DNA from: Anaerolineae bacterium
Lineage (GTDB): Bacteria > Chloroflexota > Anaerolineae > Aggregatilineales > Phototrophicaceae
Direction of reading: 5' to 3'
Assembly: GCA_022822305.1 (NCBI GenBank)
Contig: JAJEBY010000002.1
Span: 1-64,000, forward strand
Length of the DNA: 64,000 bases
The notes below the pieces were generated by a model, which was not told the DNA's origin, ran no database searches, and saw nothing but the letters and a program-made list of their open reading frames with translations. Of the stretch, positions 34,945 through 43,560 are shown piece by piece. Every line of letters begins with the position of its first letter. Within the stretch, counting starts at the first letter, position 1. A program made the translations under genes and the position numbers.

Positions 34945-36150
34945 ATGAATATCAGAGAGCTGCTTCCGTTCATAGACGACTTGCCCGAATTCTTGCAGCC
35001 CTTAGCGCTTGACTTAGTTTTGGTGATCATTGCCGCGGCGCTAGTTATTGTCTTGCGCTGGGTATTAACTTGGCTGCTGCTCAAACCGCTGCGGACGCTG
35101 GTTCGGCGCACCGCCACGGAACTCGATGATGTTTTGATCGACCAGCTGATTTCTCCTGTACGAATTGGCACGGTCGGTCTAGCGCTGATTTTGACGGCCA
35201 ACGTCTTTGATTTCGGGATGGAGGCCCAGCAGATTGCGGTGGCATTCGGTCGCGCGCTGGTTATTGGTTCGTTGTTTTTCGCAATGATCAGGGCCTTCGA
35301 GACGGTCTCGGTCCACCCCGTGTTTTTCAAGCAGCTTACGGGCTTTACGATTCCCGAGCGCTTGCTGCCTTTTTTGAATACCGTGGTCAAATATGCTATT
35401 GGCGCGCTGGGCGCGATATTCATTTTTCAGGAATTGGGATTTGATGTTGCCGCGTTGATCGCTTCGCTGGGCGTGGTTGGCATCGGCATTTCGCTGGCAT
35501 CGCAGAATACCGTAGGCAACGTGTTTGGTTTCGCCGCTATCGTCACCGACAATCCGTTTAAGGTTGGGGACTTCATCAAGACGCCAAATGTCACTGGCAT
35601 CGTCGAAACTGTTGGCGCGCGCTCGACGCGGGTTCGGCAGCTCGATCAAGGGTTGGTGACGGTGCCAAACAATCTGCTGACCGATGCAGTGGTCCTGAAT
35701 TGGTCTCGTCTGGAGAAGCGGCGGATGGATGTCACGTTGAGCTTCACCTATAGCACGAGTTCCGAGCAAATGCGCGCGGTCATTGTGGCGATTAGGGAGA
35801 TGCTGGAAAACGCGGAACAAGTAGACCCGGAGACGGTGATCGTTCACTTTGTCGAATTTAATTCGAGCTCGCTGGATGTTCGCATCATTTGTCAGATTTT
35901 GCTCTCTGACTGGCGCGCGTTTACCGCTTGCAAGGAAATCCTCTTATTGGAAATCATGGGCATCGTCGAGGAACACGGCGTCAGTTTCGCGTTCCCGAGC
36001 CGCTCATTGTATCTCGAAGAATCAGGCGGATTAGCGGAGCTGGGAGGGCAGGTGGCGCACTTGCGGGATGCGCGCGAGCAGCCGGCTAACGATGATACAG
36101 AAGCAGTCTCTGAGGTGTTCGCCCCCGAAGATGAGCCGCGCAACACATGA
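34945..36150 (+). CDS. MscS-family mechanosensitive ion channel
   Basis: A 401-residue channel. About four hydrophobic segments precede the pore helix VVGIGISLASQNTVGNVFGF (about 176-195) and the beta domain with DNPFKVGDFI, VETVGARSTRVRQLDQGLVTVPNN, all typical of MscS. An acidic tail (about 370-401) is predicted disordered. Such channels release solutes upon hypo-osmotic shock. It overlaps the next gene by four bases (ATGA), so the two are translationally coupled. Confidence 0.92.
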   Translation: MNIRELLPFIDDLPEFLQPLALDLVLVIIAAALVIVLRWVLTWLLLKPLRTLVRRTATELDDVLIDQLISPVRIGTVGLALILTANVFDFGMEAQQIAVAFGRALVIGSLFFAMIRAFETVSVHPVFFKQLTGFTIPERLLPFLNTVVKYAIGALGAIFIFQELGFDVAALIASLGVVGIGISLASQNTVGNVFGFAAIVTDNPFKVGDFIKTPNVTGIVETVGARSTRVRQLDQGLVTVPNNLLTDAVVLNWSRLEKRRMDVTLSFTYSTSSEQMRAVIVAIREMLENAEQVDPETVIVHFVEFNSSSLDVRIICQILLSDWRAFTACKEILLLEIMGIVEEHGVSFAFPSRSLYLEESGGLAELGGQVAHLRDAREQPANDDTEAVSEVFAPEDEPRNT

Positions 36151-36656
36151 CGGCGCCGGCGGTTGACCTGAAGCCCGCAGTCAGTTTCACCGACTCAGAC
36201 TTGCGCGCCAATCGCGGCGGGAAGCTCAGCGCAACTCAGATTGCAAAACTGAATAAAGACAAGCGCCGTATCGCGTTGATTGCGTTGGCGCTTTTTGCCA
36301 TCTTCGTTATGTTATCGACCGCGCTCATTTATGTCGGGCAGCAGGCGCAGAACGCCGCGGCCTTCGTCGGCGGTTTCATTTTGGTGCTGACGAATGCGCT
36401 GACGATCGGCATATTGGGGCGGGAATTCATGCGGCTGGACAGCGATCAACGCGCGGCCGCCGTGGATGTGCTTGCGGGCAAGGTCGATCGCGTGATCAAG
36501 CGCGGCCGCCGCGGCGATAGATACCTGCTGCGGATTGAAAACCAAGATGTCTATGTCACTCGCGAGATACTCGAGTGTTTTGAACAGGGCGCGCGGTACC
36601 GCCTGTATCGCACTCCGCGCTCGCAGATTCTGCTTTCAGCGGAACTTCAGTCGTAG
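36147..36656 (+). CDS. Two-helix membrane protein coupled to the MscS gene
   Basis: A 169-residue protein with two hydrophobic helices (about 42-65 and 74-95) and a basic cytoplasmic C-terminal domain (KVDRVIKRGRRGDRYLLRI ... YRLYRTPRSQILLS). Its ATG overlaps the channel stop (ATGA). I do not recognise the family. The coupling suggests that it acts with or is co-regulated with the channel; this is inference. Confidence 0.75.
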   Translation: MTAPAVDLKPAVSFTDSDLRANRGGKLSATQIAKLNKDKRRIALIALALFAIFVMLSTALIYVGQQAQNAAAFVGGFILVLTNALTIGILGREFMRLDSDQRAAAVDVLAGKVDRVIKRGRRGDRYLLRIENQDVYVTREILECFEQGARYRLYRTPRSQILLSAELQS

Positions 36657-36727
36657 TTGTCCCAGCGCGCGATTCGGGCGCAACCGAGCCCGAACGGGAT
36701 ACGTTGATCGCGCGGCAATGCTAAAAT

Positions 36728-39172
36728 ATGTCCAGCCATCGCAACGCAGACGATGAGAGACTTGTCTTGTCCAGGCGAATACCCCTTCATCAGCTTGTAG
36801 CTTTGCTATTCTATATGCTGGCCGCGGCCTATCTCATAGCGCCGGTCTTGGATTCGCTGACGACTCGCTTTGTCGGCGGGACTACCAGCGATGTCTATGA
36901 GATGGCGCGCCATGTCTGGTGGTATACGCAGGCGCCGCAAGCGGGTGAAAACGTCTTTTATCAGTCTTTGCTGGCGTATCCCGATGGTTTCGAGGCGGTG
37001 TTACTGTGGGCGAACCCCCTGCAGTTTTTCCCGATGTGGCTGTTCGCTTTGTTCATGCCGTTGGCGCTGGCGTACAATCTCGGCATCCTGGTTACGTTGA
37101 CCTTAAACGGCTGGTCAATGTATCTGTTCGCCCGCTATCGCCTCTCGCGCAGCAGGCTCGTGCCGGCGTTGATTGCCGGCCTGATATACATGGTGTTTCC
37201 CGTTTTTCAGGGACACTTGTACGCCGGGCATGTGGGCTTGTTGGCGCAATGGCCGGTACCCTTGCTGCTGTATTTCCTCTTCAGGTATGTGCAGCACGGC
37301 GGCAAGCTCAGGTTCTTGTTGTCTGTGTTGCTGACATTTCTGGCAGCCATGGGCCACAGCTTGCAGTCGGTGTATCTGCTGGCGCCATTGATGGCGCTGT
37401 TTTTTGTCGCGCGCATGATTAGGCGTGATTACGTTGGAGCGGCACGCCTGACACTGGTTGCGATAACGGGAGCTCTCTTGCTTCTGCTGTTCTTGCTGCC
37501 CGTCTTGCAAAATACGCTGGAAACGAGCTCCTATCGACAGGCTGGCGGGCACGTCCGCTATAGCATCGATCTGCTGGGAATCGTATCGCCATCCTTCGAA
37601 AACGCCTTCTGGCGCGATCATGCCCCGCATTCCGCACAGGTTTTGGGCGTCAACCTGGGCGAAGGCGCGAGTTATGTCGGGGTGTTCGGCACGTTGCTGG
37701 CACTTATCGGGTTGCTATTTCGCCGGCAATGTCGCTGGTGGCTGCTGGTGCTGGCGACATCCTGGTTGCTTGCGCTAGGACCTGTTCTAAAGGTTTTCGA
37801 TCAGGCGCTGACCTTATCTGTCGCCGGTTACAGCACAGTGATTCCTATGCCATTCGCATTCTTGATGAACCTCCCGCTGGTCGATTTGGCGCGCACTCCC
37901 GGGCGCTTTATGTTTCTGTTTGCGGCCGCATTCGCCATCATGGCCGGATACGGGATGTCGGTGCTCTGGTCAAGGCCATTCTTCAGGCGCCGCAACCAGC
38001 TAGTGCGATATGTATTGGCGCTCATCCTCGCTTTTCTCATATTTCATGACTATCAACTGTTCGAGCGATTTCCCACGGTTCCGGCCACGATTCCGGACGA
38101 AATCTATGAATTGCGAGACCGCACGGATATTCGCGCGATTCTGAATGTCCCTTTCGATAACTTGCTGGCGGCGAAGGAAGCTATGTACCTGCAGACCGCA
38201 CATGGCAAGCCGCTTATCGCGGGGCACGATACGCGGGCAACACCGGTGGATCCAGCCCGACTGACGCTGCTTTCCACATTCCAACCAACGCTACTCGCGG
38301 AGGCAGGCGCTGATATCGTGATTCTGAACAAGGCGCGCGCGGCCGAGGATGGTCAATTCGAGACCTTATATCGGCAGGCTCTGGGGAACCTGGGAGCGCC
38401 GTACTATGAAGATCAGCGCTTTGCTATTTTCCAGGCGCGTCCCACGCGCTTCAGCGCCGGTTTGGACTGGATTTACTCCACCGTTTCCGACGAGCAATCA
38501 CATGCGGTCTTTATCTACAAGGAACAGCCGGGCTGGCTGGAATTCCGCGCGACGCTGCGGGCGGATGATCGCCAGGTTCGACTGTCTATGAACGGAACTC
38601 CTCTGCAGCGGTTGCGTATCGTTGGCGAAGCATCCGTCTCAATTCCGCTGCCGATCGCTCGACGCGGATACAACACCTTCCGCATCGAGCTCGATCCGCC
38701 CTGCCCGGAACTGATTGACACCAGGATATTGCTCTGCCATGGCGTGACGCTGGAAGATGTCGAGCTGGAGGTGCTGACGCACGGCGCGATTTATGATCCG
38801 ATTCGCATCGCCGATGGCATCGAGTTGTCCGGCTATTACATGCCTGAAGATTTCGCTTCTGAACCCGTGATCCACTTTTGGTGGAGCTTTGATGCGCCGC
38901 GTTCGATCAATGACGTGCGTTTTGTTCACGTATTAGACGAAGACCGCGGACTGGGGGACCAGAGCGACGATACGATTGGCTTTGCCGCAGCGGATTCCGA
39001 TTTCCTGGAAACAGTGCGCTTGGACAATGTGTCCAGTCTCCCAACCGGGACGTATATGGTTCTGACTGGTTGGTACGAACTTCCCGAGATGGTTCGATAT
39101 GATGTGTTGACCAATGTCGAAGGCGCGCAAGACGGTACGATCCTGCTGGGCTCATTTGATGTCGTGGAATAA
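36728..39172 (+). CDS. Large polytopic membrane protein (YfhO/GT-C-like)
   Basis: An 814-residue protein. The N-terminal ~430 residues contain about ten or more hydrophobic helices, with an early DVYEMARHVWW loop resembling GT-C lipid-linked glycosyltransferases of the YfhO/PMT type. The C-terminal ~350 residues are soluble and mostly beta, probably extracytoplasmic. It most likely transfers a sugar from a polyprenyl donor or takes part in cell-surface glycan assembly, but no catalytic residue can be assigned with confidence. It stands as a single gene between the MscS pair and the DUF3179 gene. Confidence 0.8.
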   Translation: MSSHRNADDERLVLSRRIPLHQLVALLFYMLAAAYLIAPVLDSLTTRFVGGTTSDVYEMARHVWWYTQAPQAGENVFYQSLLAYPDGFEAVLLWANPLQFFPMWLFALFMPLALAYNLGILVTLTLNGWSMYLFARYRLSRSRLVPALIAGLIYMVFPVFQGHLYAGHVGLLAQWPVPLLLYFLFRYVQHGGKLRFLLSVLLTFLAAMGHSLQSVYLLAPLMALFFVARMIRRDYVGAARLTLVAITGALLLLLFLLPVLQNTLETSSYRQAGGHVRYSIDLLGIVSPSFENAFWRDHAPHSAQVLGVNLGEGASYVGVFGTLLALIGLLFRRQCRWWLLVLATSWLLALGPVLKVFDQALTLSVAGYSTVIPMPFAFLMNLPLVDLARTPGRFMFLFAAAFAIMAGYGMSVLWSRPFFRRRNQLVRYVLALILAFLIFHDYQLFERFPTVPATIPDEIYELRDRTDIRAILNVPFDNLLAAKEAMYLQTAHGKPLIAGHDTRATPVDPARLTLLSTFQPTLLAEAGADIVILNKARAAEDGQFETLYRQALGNLGAPYYEDQRFAIFQARPTRFSAGLDWIYSTVSDEQSHAVFIYKEQPGWLEFRATLRADDRQVRLSMNGTPLQRLRIVGEASVSIPLPIARRGYNTFRIELDPPCPELIDTRILLCHGVTLEDVELEVLTHGAIYDPIRIADGIELSGYYMPEDFASEPVIHFWWSFDAPRSINDVRFVHVLDEDRGLGDQSDDTIGFAAADSDFLETVRLDNVSSLPTGTYMVLTGWYELPEMVRYDVLTNVEGAQDGTILLGSFDVVE

Positions 39173-39332
39173 GCCTGTTATAGGCATGAATTCTTGTTGC
39201 GTTATCGGGCCGCTGGTTTACCAATTGCTCATCCTATTCCTAACGTCAAAAGAACACGCATTTTCCGCAAGAGATTGGAAATAACCTTGCGCTAACTTCA
39301 CCTTAGTGCGATTCGGAAACAGGAGGCGACCC

Positions 39333-41108
39333 ATGATCCGGCGCGGATTTATCAGACTTTGCCTGGTGAGCACTTTGGTCATCTCGGCTTGCGCGAGCGC
39401 TATGGCACTGGACTTCGACACCGGCAATCATCGAAAGACAATGATTCAGCTGGTGGCGGCGACTTATGACAGCGCCCGCGGACGCGAAACCTCGCTTGGC
39501 GTATACGACGCCATCGCTGCCTCCGGAGATCCGCTCTATATTGCTCCGCTGATCGATACCGCCTATTTCGCGCGCAATGCCACGCTGAGCCAGCGGGTGC
39601 TCGATGCGCTGAATCGCTTGACGGGCGAAGAACATGGTTGGCGCGAATACTTCGAATGGGCGGGCAGAAACGATATCGCGCTGCCGCCATACTACGATGA
39701 GTTCAAGGGACAGCTGCTGGCGACCTTCGTCGATCCGGAGTTCCAGCGCTTCTTCCAACCCGGCGTCCTGCAGACGGCCACCATCAATATGGTCGAGCCG
39801 GTCTGGGGCGGCGTTGTGGTTGATGGCATCCCGTCGCTGGTAAATGCGACGCAAATTAGTCCCAGTGATGCCAGAGACGAAGGTTATCAATTTGTCGATT
39901 TTTGCCGGGATGACGATTGCAGTTACCCGGCGGACGATGAACTGGTTTTTGGCGTGAGCCTGGATGGCGACAGCCGCGCCTATCCCTTGCGACTGCTGAA
40001 TTGGCACGAGATGTTCAATGACGTTATCGGAAGCGCGCCAGTCTATGACCGCCCGGATGGCGAGCAAGTGTGCAACTTCCGGGCGCCGACGCCATTCTCC
40101 GCCTTAGGACGTTCCGGCGACGATTGGGTCATGATCAGCGGTCGCTCAGCCGCTTGTCCGCGTGAAGGCTGGATGGCGGCCGATGACATCGAATGGAGCG
40201 ATGCTGCCGCCACCTGGGAGGAAGTCCGCGAGCGCTTGCCCGATACCGATGCCGGGGAAGACAGCTTGGCAGATGGCATCGAGGGGCGTGTTCCCGGGCG
40301 GCCGGTCATGCTGGCGTATTGCACCTTGTGCGGCGCTGGCGTGCTTTATGATGTGACGATACCCAGCCTTTCCTACACTGACCTCGCAGGCGACGTTGTG
40401 CAGTTGGGCGATACTGTTCTGGAATTCGGTTCTTCGGGGCTGCTCATGCGCTCCAACAAGCTGATGTACGATCGCAACACCGATACGGTCTGGAATGCGA
40501 TCACGGGAACGCCGGCATTTGGTCCGCTGGCGGCAAGCGGCCTGGCGCTGGATGTGCTGCCGGTGGTGGTGACCGATTGGGCGAGCTGGCTGGAGCAGCA
40601 TCCCGATACCAGCGTGCTCAGTCTCAACACCGGCTTCCGCCGCAACTACAGCAATGGCGCCGCCTACAGCGACTATTTCAATAGCAGCGACTTGATGTTC
40701 CCGTCCTGGCAGCAAGATACCGCCATGATCGAAAACAAAGACATGGTCTTCGCGCTGCGTTTGCAGGGGCAGGCCAAGGCCTATCCGCTGGAATCGATCA
40801 TTCCCGAGCGCATCATCAACGATCGCGTTGGCAGCACAGACCTGGTGATCGTCGCCGATGCCACGCCGGAACGCGACTTCTTCGAGCCGGGCGGGGCAGT
40901 CGTGCGCGCTTACGAGAGTCGCGGCATGATCTTCAGCGCCGGCGCGGATGCCAAGACGCTGCTGAGCGACGATGGCCGCAGCTGGACGTTGACCGAAGCA
41001 GCGCTGATATCCGAGGATGGCGAGACGCTGCCGCGCGTCGGCGGGCACCTGGCTTTCTGGTTCGGTTGGTTCGGATTCTATCCTGATACGGAGGTCTACG
41101 GAGCTTAG
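39333..41108 (+). CDS. DUF3179-domain lipoprotein
   Basis: A 591-residue exported protein. The signal has a lipobox VISAC (Cys20). The DUF3179 signature follows: RAYPLRLLNWHEMFNDVIG, VMLAYCTLCGAGVLYD and DTVWNAITGTPAFGPLA, then a second AYPLESIIPERIINDRVG segment. A CTLCG motif and conserved His suggest a metal or redox site, but the biochemical role of DUF3179 is not established. ATG 39333 is preceded by CAGGAGGCG; the upstream in-frame GTG (39306) is rejected. It converges with the small membrane protein gene, overlapping by four bases. Confidence 0.88.
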   Translation: MIRRGFIRLCLVSTLVISACASAMALDFDTGNHRKTMIQLVAATYDSARGRETSLGVYDAIAASGDPLYIAPLIDTAYFARNATLSQRVLDALNRLTGEEHGWREYFEWAGRNDIALPPYYDEFKGQLLATFVDPEFQRFFQPGVLQTATINMVEPVWGGVVVDGIPSLVNATQISPSDARDEGYQFVDFCRDDDCSYPADDELVFGVSLDGDSRAYPLRLLNWHEMFNDVIGSAPVYDRPDGEQVCNFRAPTPFSALGRSGDDWVMISGRSAACPREGWMAADDIEWSDAAATWEEVRERLPDTDAGEDSLADGIEGRVPGRPVMLAYCTLCGAGVLYDVTIPSLSYTDLAGDVVQLGDTVLEFGSSGLLMRSNKLMYDRNTDTVWNAITGTPAFGPLAASGLALDVLPVVVTDWASWLEQHPDTSVLSLNTGFRRNYSNGAAYSDYFNSSDLMFPSWQQDTAMIENKDMVFALRLQGQAKAYPLESIIPERIINDRVGSTDLVIVADATPERDFFEPGGAVVRAYESRGMIFSAGADAKTLLSDDGRSWTLTEAALISEDGETLPRVGGHLAFWFGWFGFYPDTEVYGA

Positions 41109-41434
41109 CGCGCGGACTCGCTTTGGTCGCGGATTGCGCTCGAACCGTCAAGCTCGTGAAGGTCAAATGAGCTGCGATAGGCGTCACGGCCGAGATTGTT
41201 GCGGGCGATCGTGATCAAGTTGTCATCGGGAATGCCGGCGGCTTCGAATTCGAATGCGGGTTCGGCGCCGCTGGCGTTGAGGCGCAGTCCGATGATCGTG
41301 CCCAGGCTGCCGCCGACGATGGCGCCGGCGATGGCGCCTTCGGGGAGGCCCTCGGCGAGGAAGTAGCCGGCTGCTGCGGCGACGATGATGCCGATTAGGG
41401 TGGTTATGCTGAATACAAGGAGATGGCGTTGCAT
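41105..41434 (-). CDS. Small glycine-zipper membrane protein
   Basis: About 109 residues from ATG 41434 (MQRHLLVFS). Two hydrophobic helices with glycine-zipper spacing (FSITTLIGIIVAAAAGYFLA and AIAGAIVGGSLGTIIGL) precede a polar tail. GAGGGG lies upstream of the ATG. A longer frame starts at 41479 but would overlap the upstream gene. Function unknown. It sits downstream of the GIY-YIG gene on the same strand and could be coexpressed. Confidence 0.6.
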   Translation of the reverse strand: MQRHLLVFSITTLIGIIVAAAAGYFLAEGLPEGAIAGAIVGGSLGTIIGLRLNASGAEPAFEFEAAGIPDDNLITIARNNLGRDAYRSSFDLHELDGSSAIRDQSESAR

Positions 41435-41466
41435 CGTATAGTCTATCCCCCTCGCGGCTGTACCAG

Positions 41467-42222
41467 TCAGTAGCTGCACGCTTTAGCGACTAGGTCGGAC
41501 GAGAGATCAAACCATTCTGTTCCTGCTCCAGTGTCCGGTAGCCGTTGGCTGGCAAACTCCAGATGCATGTGCTTTTCCAGCTCCTTGAATTCATGTGAAT
41601 GAATTATACAGGTAAAACTCACCTCTTTGTGTCCAACCTTTGACTGCACCCCTTTCAGTCGCTGCGCTGGGTTTACCGTTCGGCCAATCTTGCTGTTTCC
41701 GCTAACAACATCTTTCATGACGTACACGTAGCCGTCGTCCGCTCTTGCGTTTGCTGTAGGCAAACGCTTGTAGATTGACGCGCGAAACGAGTTTAGCGCG
41801 TTGTTCCAAGGAAAGGCGTTGGACTTAAATGCTGCCTTTGCTGCTGACTTAGTGGATTGAGCCGCGTCGTCTACTACTTGAATTACCGGGCGAGCTGCGT
41901 CATCTGCTACTTGGACAATTGGACGAGCCACATCGTCGATTACTTGAACCGCAGGCGCAATCGCAGGTGCAAACATGACCCCCGCGCCACCAAACGCGCC
42001 ACCGACAAGGGCGCCTTCCCCTGCGCATTGTGCTGCGCCGCGTATGGTATTTGCTGCAACTTCTCGATTCATCTCACCGTGGTCGTGATAGCTGCTTACA
42101 ATGCCGCCAACCGCGCACGTTGCGCCGCCAACTGCTGCCCCGATTCCTGCCGAGATGAGCGCCGCCTTAGCTACGGGTGTCAATGCGGCAACAATAGCAG
42201 GTAATGCTGGCAGGATAATCAT
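41467..42222 (-). CDS. GIY-YIG (T5orf172/MUG113-like) protein with hydrophobic N-terminus
   Basis: A 251-residue protein. The N-terminal ~110 residues are Ala/Gly-rich with two hydrophobic stretches (about 3-30 and 70-95). Three imperfect 11-residue repeats of the QVxDDxARP type follow (about 93-125). The C-terminal ~85 residues form a GIY-YIG domain: YVYVMKD, SKIGRTVNPAQRLKGVQSK and a later Glu in HEFKELEKHMHLEF. A hydrophobic leader, repeats and a nuclease tail resemble a polymorphic toxin or a membrane-associated nuclease. No immunity gene is obvious, though the small membrane gene downstream is a candidate. AT-richer than its neighbours. Confidence 0.75.
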   Translation of the reverse strand: MIILPALPAIVAALTPVAKAALISAGIGAAVGGATCAVGGIVSSYHDHGEMNREVAANTIRGAAQCAGEGALVGGAFGGAGVMFAPAIAPAVQVIDDVARPIVQVADDAARPVIQVVDDAAQSTKSAAKAAFKSNAFPWNNALNSFRASIYKRLPTANARADDGYVYVMKDVVSGNSKIGRTVNPAQRLKGVQSKVGHKEVSFTCIIHSHEFKELEKHMHLEFASQRLPDTGAGTEWFDLSSDLVAKACSY

Positions 42223-42303
42223 GAAAAAACTCCATCACAGTGTGGTTCAATTTGGAGAAATAATATTAGGCAGACTGCACGGCTTCAACTCCAATAATTG
42301 GGG

Positions 42304-43440
42304 TCAGATGTCATCGAGGATATTCTCAACCCGCGCCAGGCGCTGGTCGTAGCGATGGTGGGCCAGCACATGCTCGCGCGCTGACGCCGCGATGCGCTGG
42401 CGCTCGGCGTCGTTTGCCAGGTAGTAGCGTACTTTTACGCGCAAATCGTCGTGCTCGCGAAAGGTCGCCAGGTGCTCGCCGATGTTGAACCACTCGCCGA
42501 CGCCGGGGCGATCATCGACAATTTGGAATGTGCCAAGGGCGGCCGTCTCGAAGAGCCGCATATTGCCGCCGTAGCGCATGAAATCGCCGTGCGCGTTGAT
42601 GCTGATTTTGACCGACGACAGCACCTGCAGCATCTCTCGGCCCAGAGCGCTGCCGCGATGGAAGGGCTTGAGCGAGGTCGGCGCCTCGTGCATGCTCCAG
42701 ATGCCCAGGTCGAAGTCGCGTAGGCTTTCCAGCGCCGCGACGCGCTCGCTGTAGAGATGATCCGGAACCAGCGTGCCGACAAATCCCACATCGCAGAGAT
42801 GCGCGTCAGGCGAGTCGGTCTTGGGCTGCGGAAAATGGAAGTCGGGGTCGATGGCGGCGTAGGGCAGGCATTCCACGCGCCGCGCGCCCAGCTCCAGCCA
42901 TTGCATGCCGTGATAATAGTCGTTGACCAGGACCAGGTCGTAGAGACGAGCGGCTGTTCGTTCGATGGCGTGAGAAAACACGATTGGCGAAACGCCGCTG
43001 ACGTAGATGATCGCGCAGTTGTGGTCACGCTTCAGCCGTTCCAGCGTGGCGGGCAGGATGATGCGATTGTCGCCGGAGAGCCAGATGATATCGGGTCGGA
43101 AGCGGCGCGCCTGATTAAGCAGCAGCTGATTGCGCCGTCGATAATCCGGATTGAATTGGGACGGAAGCCGCCGCATCAGCCCGGTTGCGACTTTGCCGGG
43201 CGTCAAGCCCGAGCGGAAGACATCCGCGCGCAGTCGGCTGATATCGCGAGGGCCATAACCCGGCAGATTGCGCCAGAAGACGTCCAGCTCATAGCCGGCG
43301 GCGCGCATGGCGCGTTCCCAAAAGTGCTGTCCCATGCTGCTGGGGAAGAGCGGGGCGCTACCCGCCGGCGCGCGGCTGATGTCTTGCGTTAGTTGCTCCG
43401 GATGGTGCAGGGAGGCGATGAAGAGGACGCGTCTGGACAT
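42304..43440 (-). CDS. Glycosyltransferase (CgeB-like)
   Basis: A 378-residue GT-B protein. The N-terminus RRVLFIASLHHPEQLTQ and the DDRPGVGEWFNIGEHLATF segment with KISINAHGDFMRYGGNMRLFET match the CgeB/Glyco_trans_1_2 group of spore and surface polysaccharide glycosyltransferases. MRLFETAALGTFQIVDD carries the Glu that usually contacts the donor. It is single, between the GIY-YIG gene and the pyruvate dehydrogenase operon. Confidence 0.83.
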   Translation of the reverse strand: MSRRVLFIASLHHPEQLTQDISRAPAGSAPLFPSSMGQHFWERAMRAAGYELDVFWRNLPGYGPRDISRLRADVFRSGLTPGKVATGLMRRLPSQFNPDYRRRNQLLLNQARRFRPDIIWLSGDNRIILPATLERLKRDHNCAIIYVSGVSPIVFSHAIERTAARLYDLVLVNDYYHGMQWLELGARRVECLPYAAIDPDFHFPQPKTDSPDAHLCDVGFVGTLVPDHLYSERVAALESLRDFDLGIWSMHEAPTSLKPFHRGSALGREMLQVLSSVKISINAHGDFMRYGGNMRLFETAALGTFQIVDDRPGVGEWFNIGEHLATFREHDDLRVKVRYYLANDAERQRIAASAREHVLAHHRYDQRLARVENILDDI

Positions 43441-43507
43441 GGTTGCTTCACCTGCGCGCGTGAACTGCGTCCAGCCAGAATAGGTGAATGCACATGTTCA
43501 GACAGAC

Positions 43508-43541
43508 TTCTCTGCGCTCTCTGCGCCTCTGTGGTGGAAAA
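43508..43541. repeat. Dispersed CTCTGCGC-type repeat
   Basis: TTCTCTGCGCTCTCTGCGCC continuing to TCTGTGGTGGAAAAG resembles the CTCTGCG(C/T) dispersed repeat seen in many bacterial genomes. It lies in the gap after the pdhC stop and yields LCALCASVV-like peptides in spurious frames. Confidence 0.4.
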
Positions 43542-43560
43542 GCCAGTGCGAAACGCGGCA

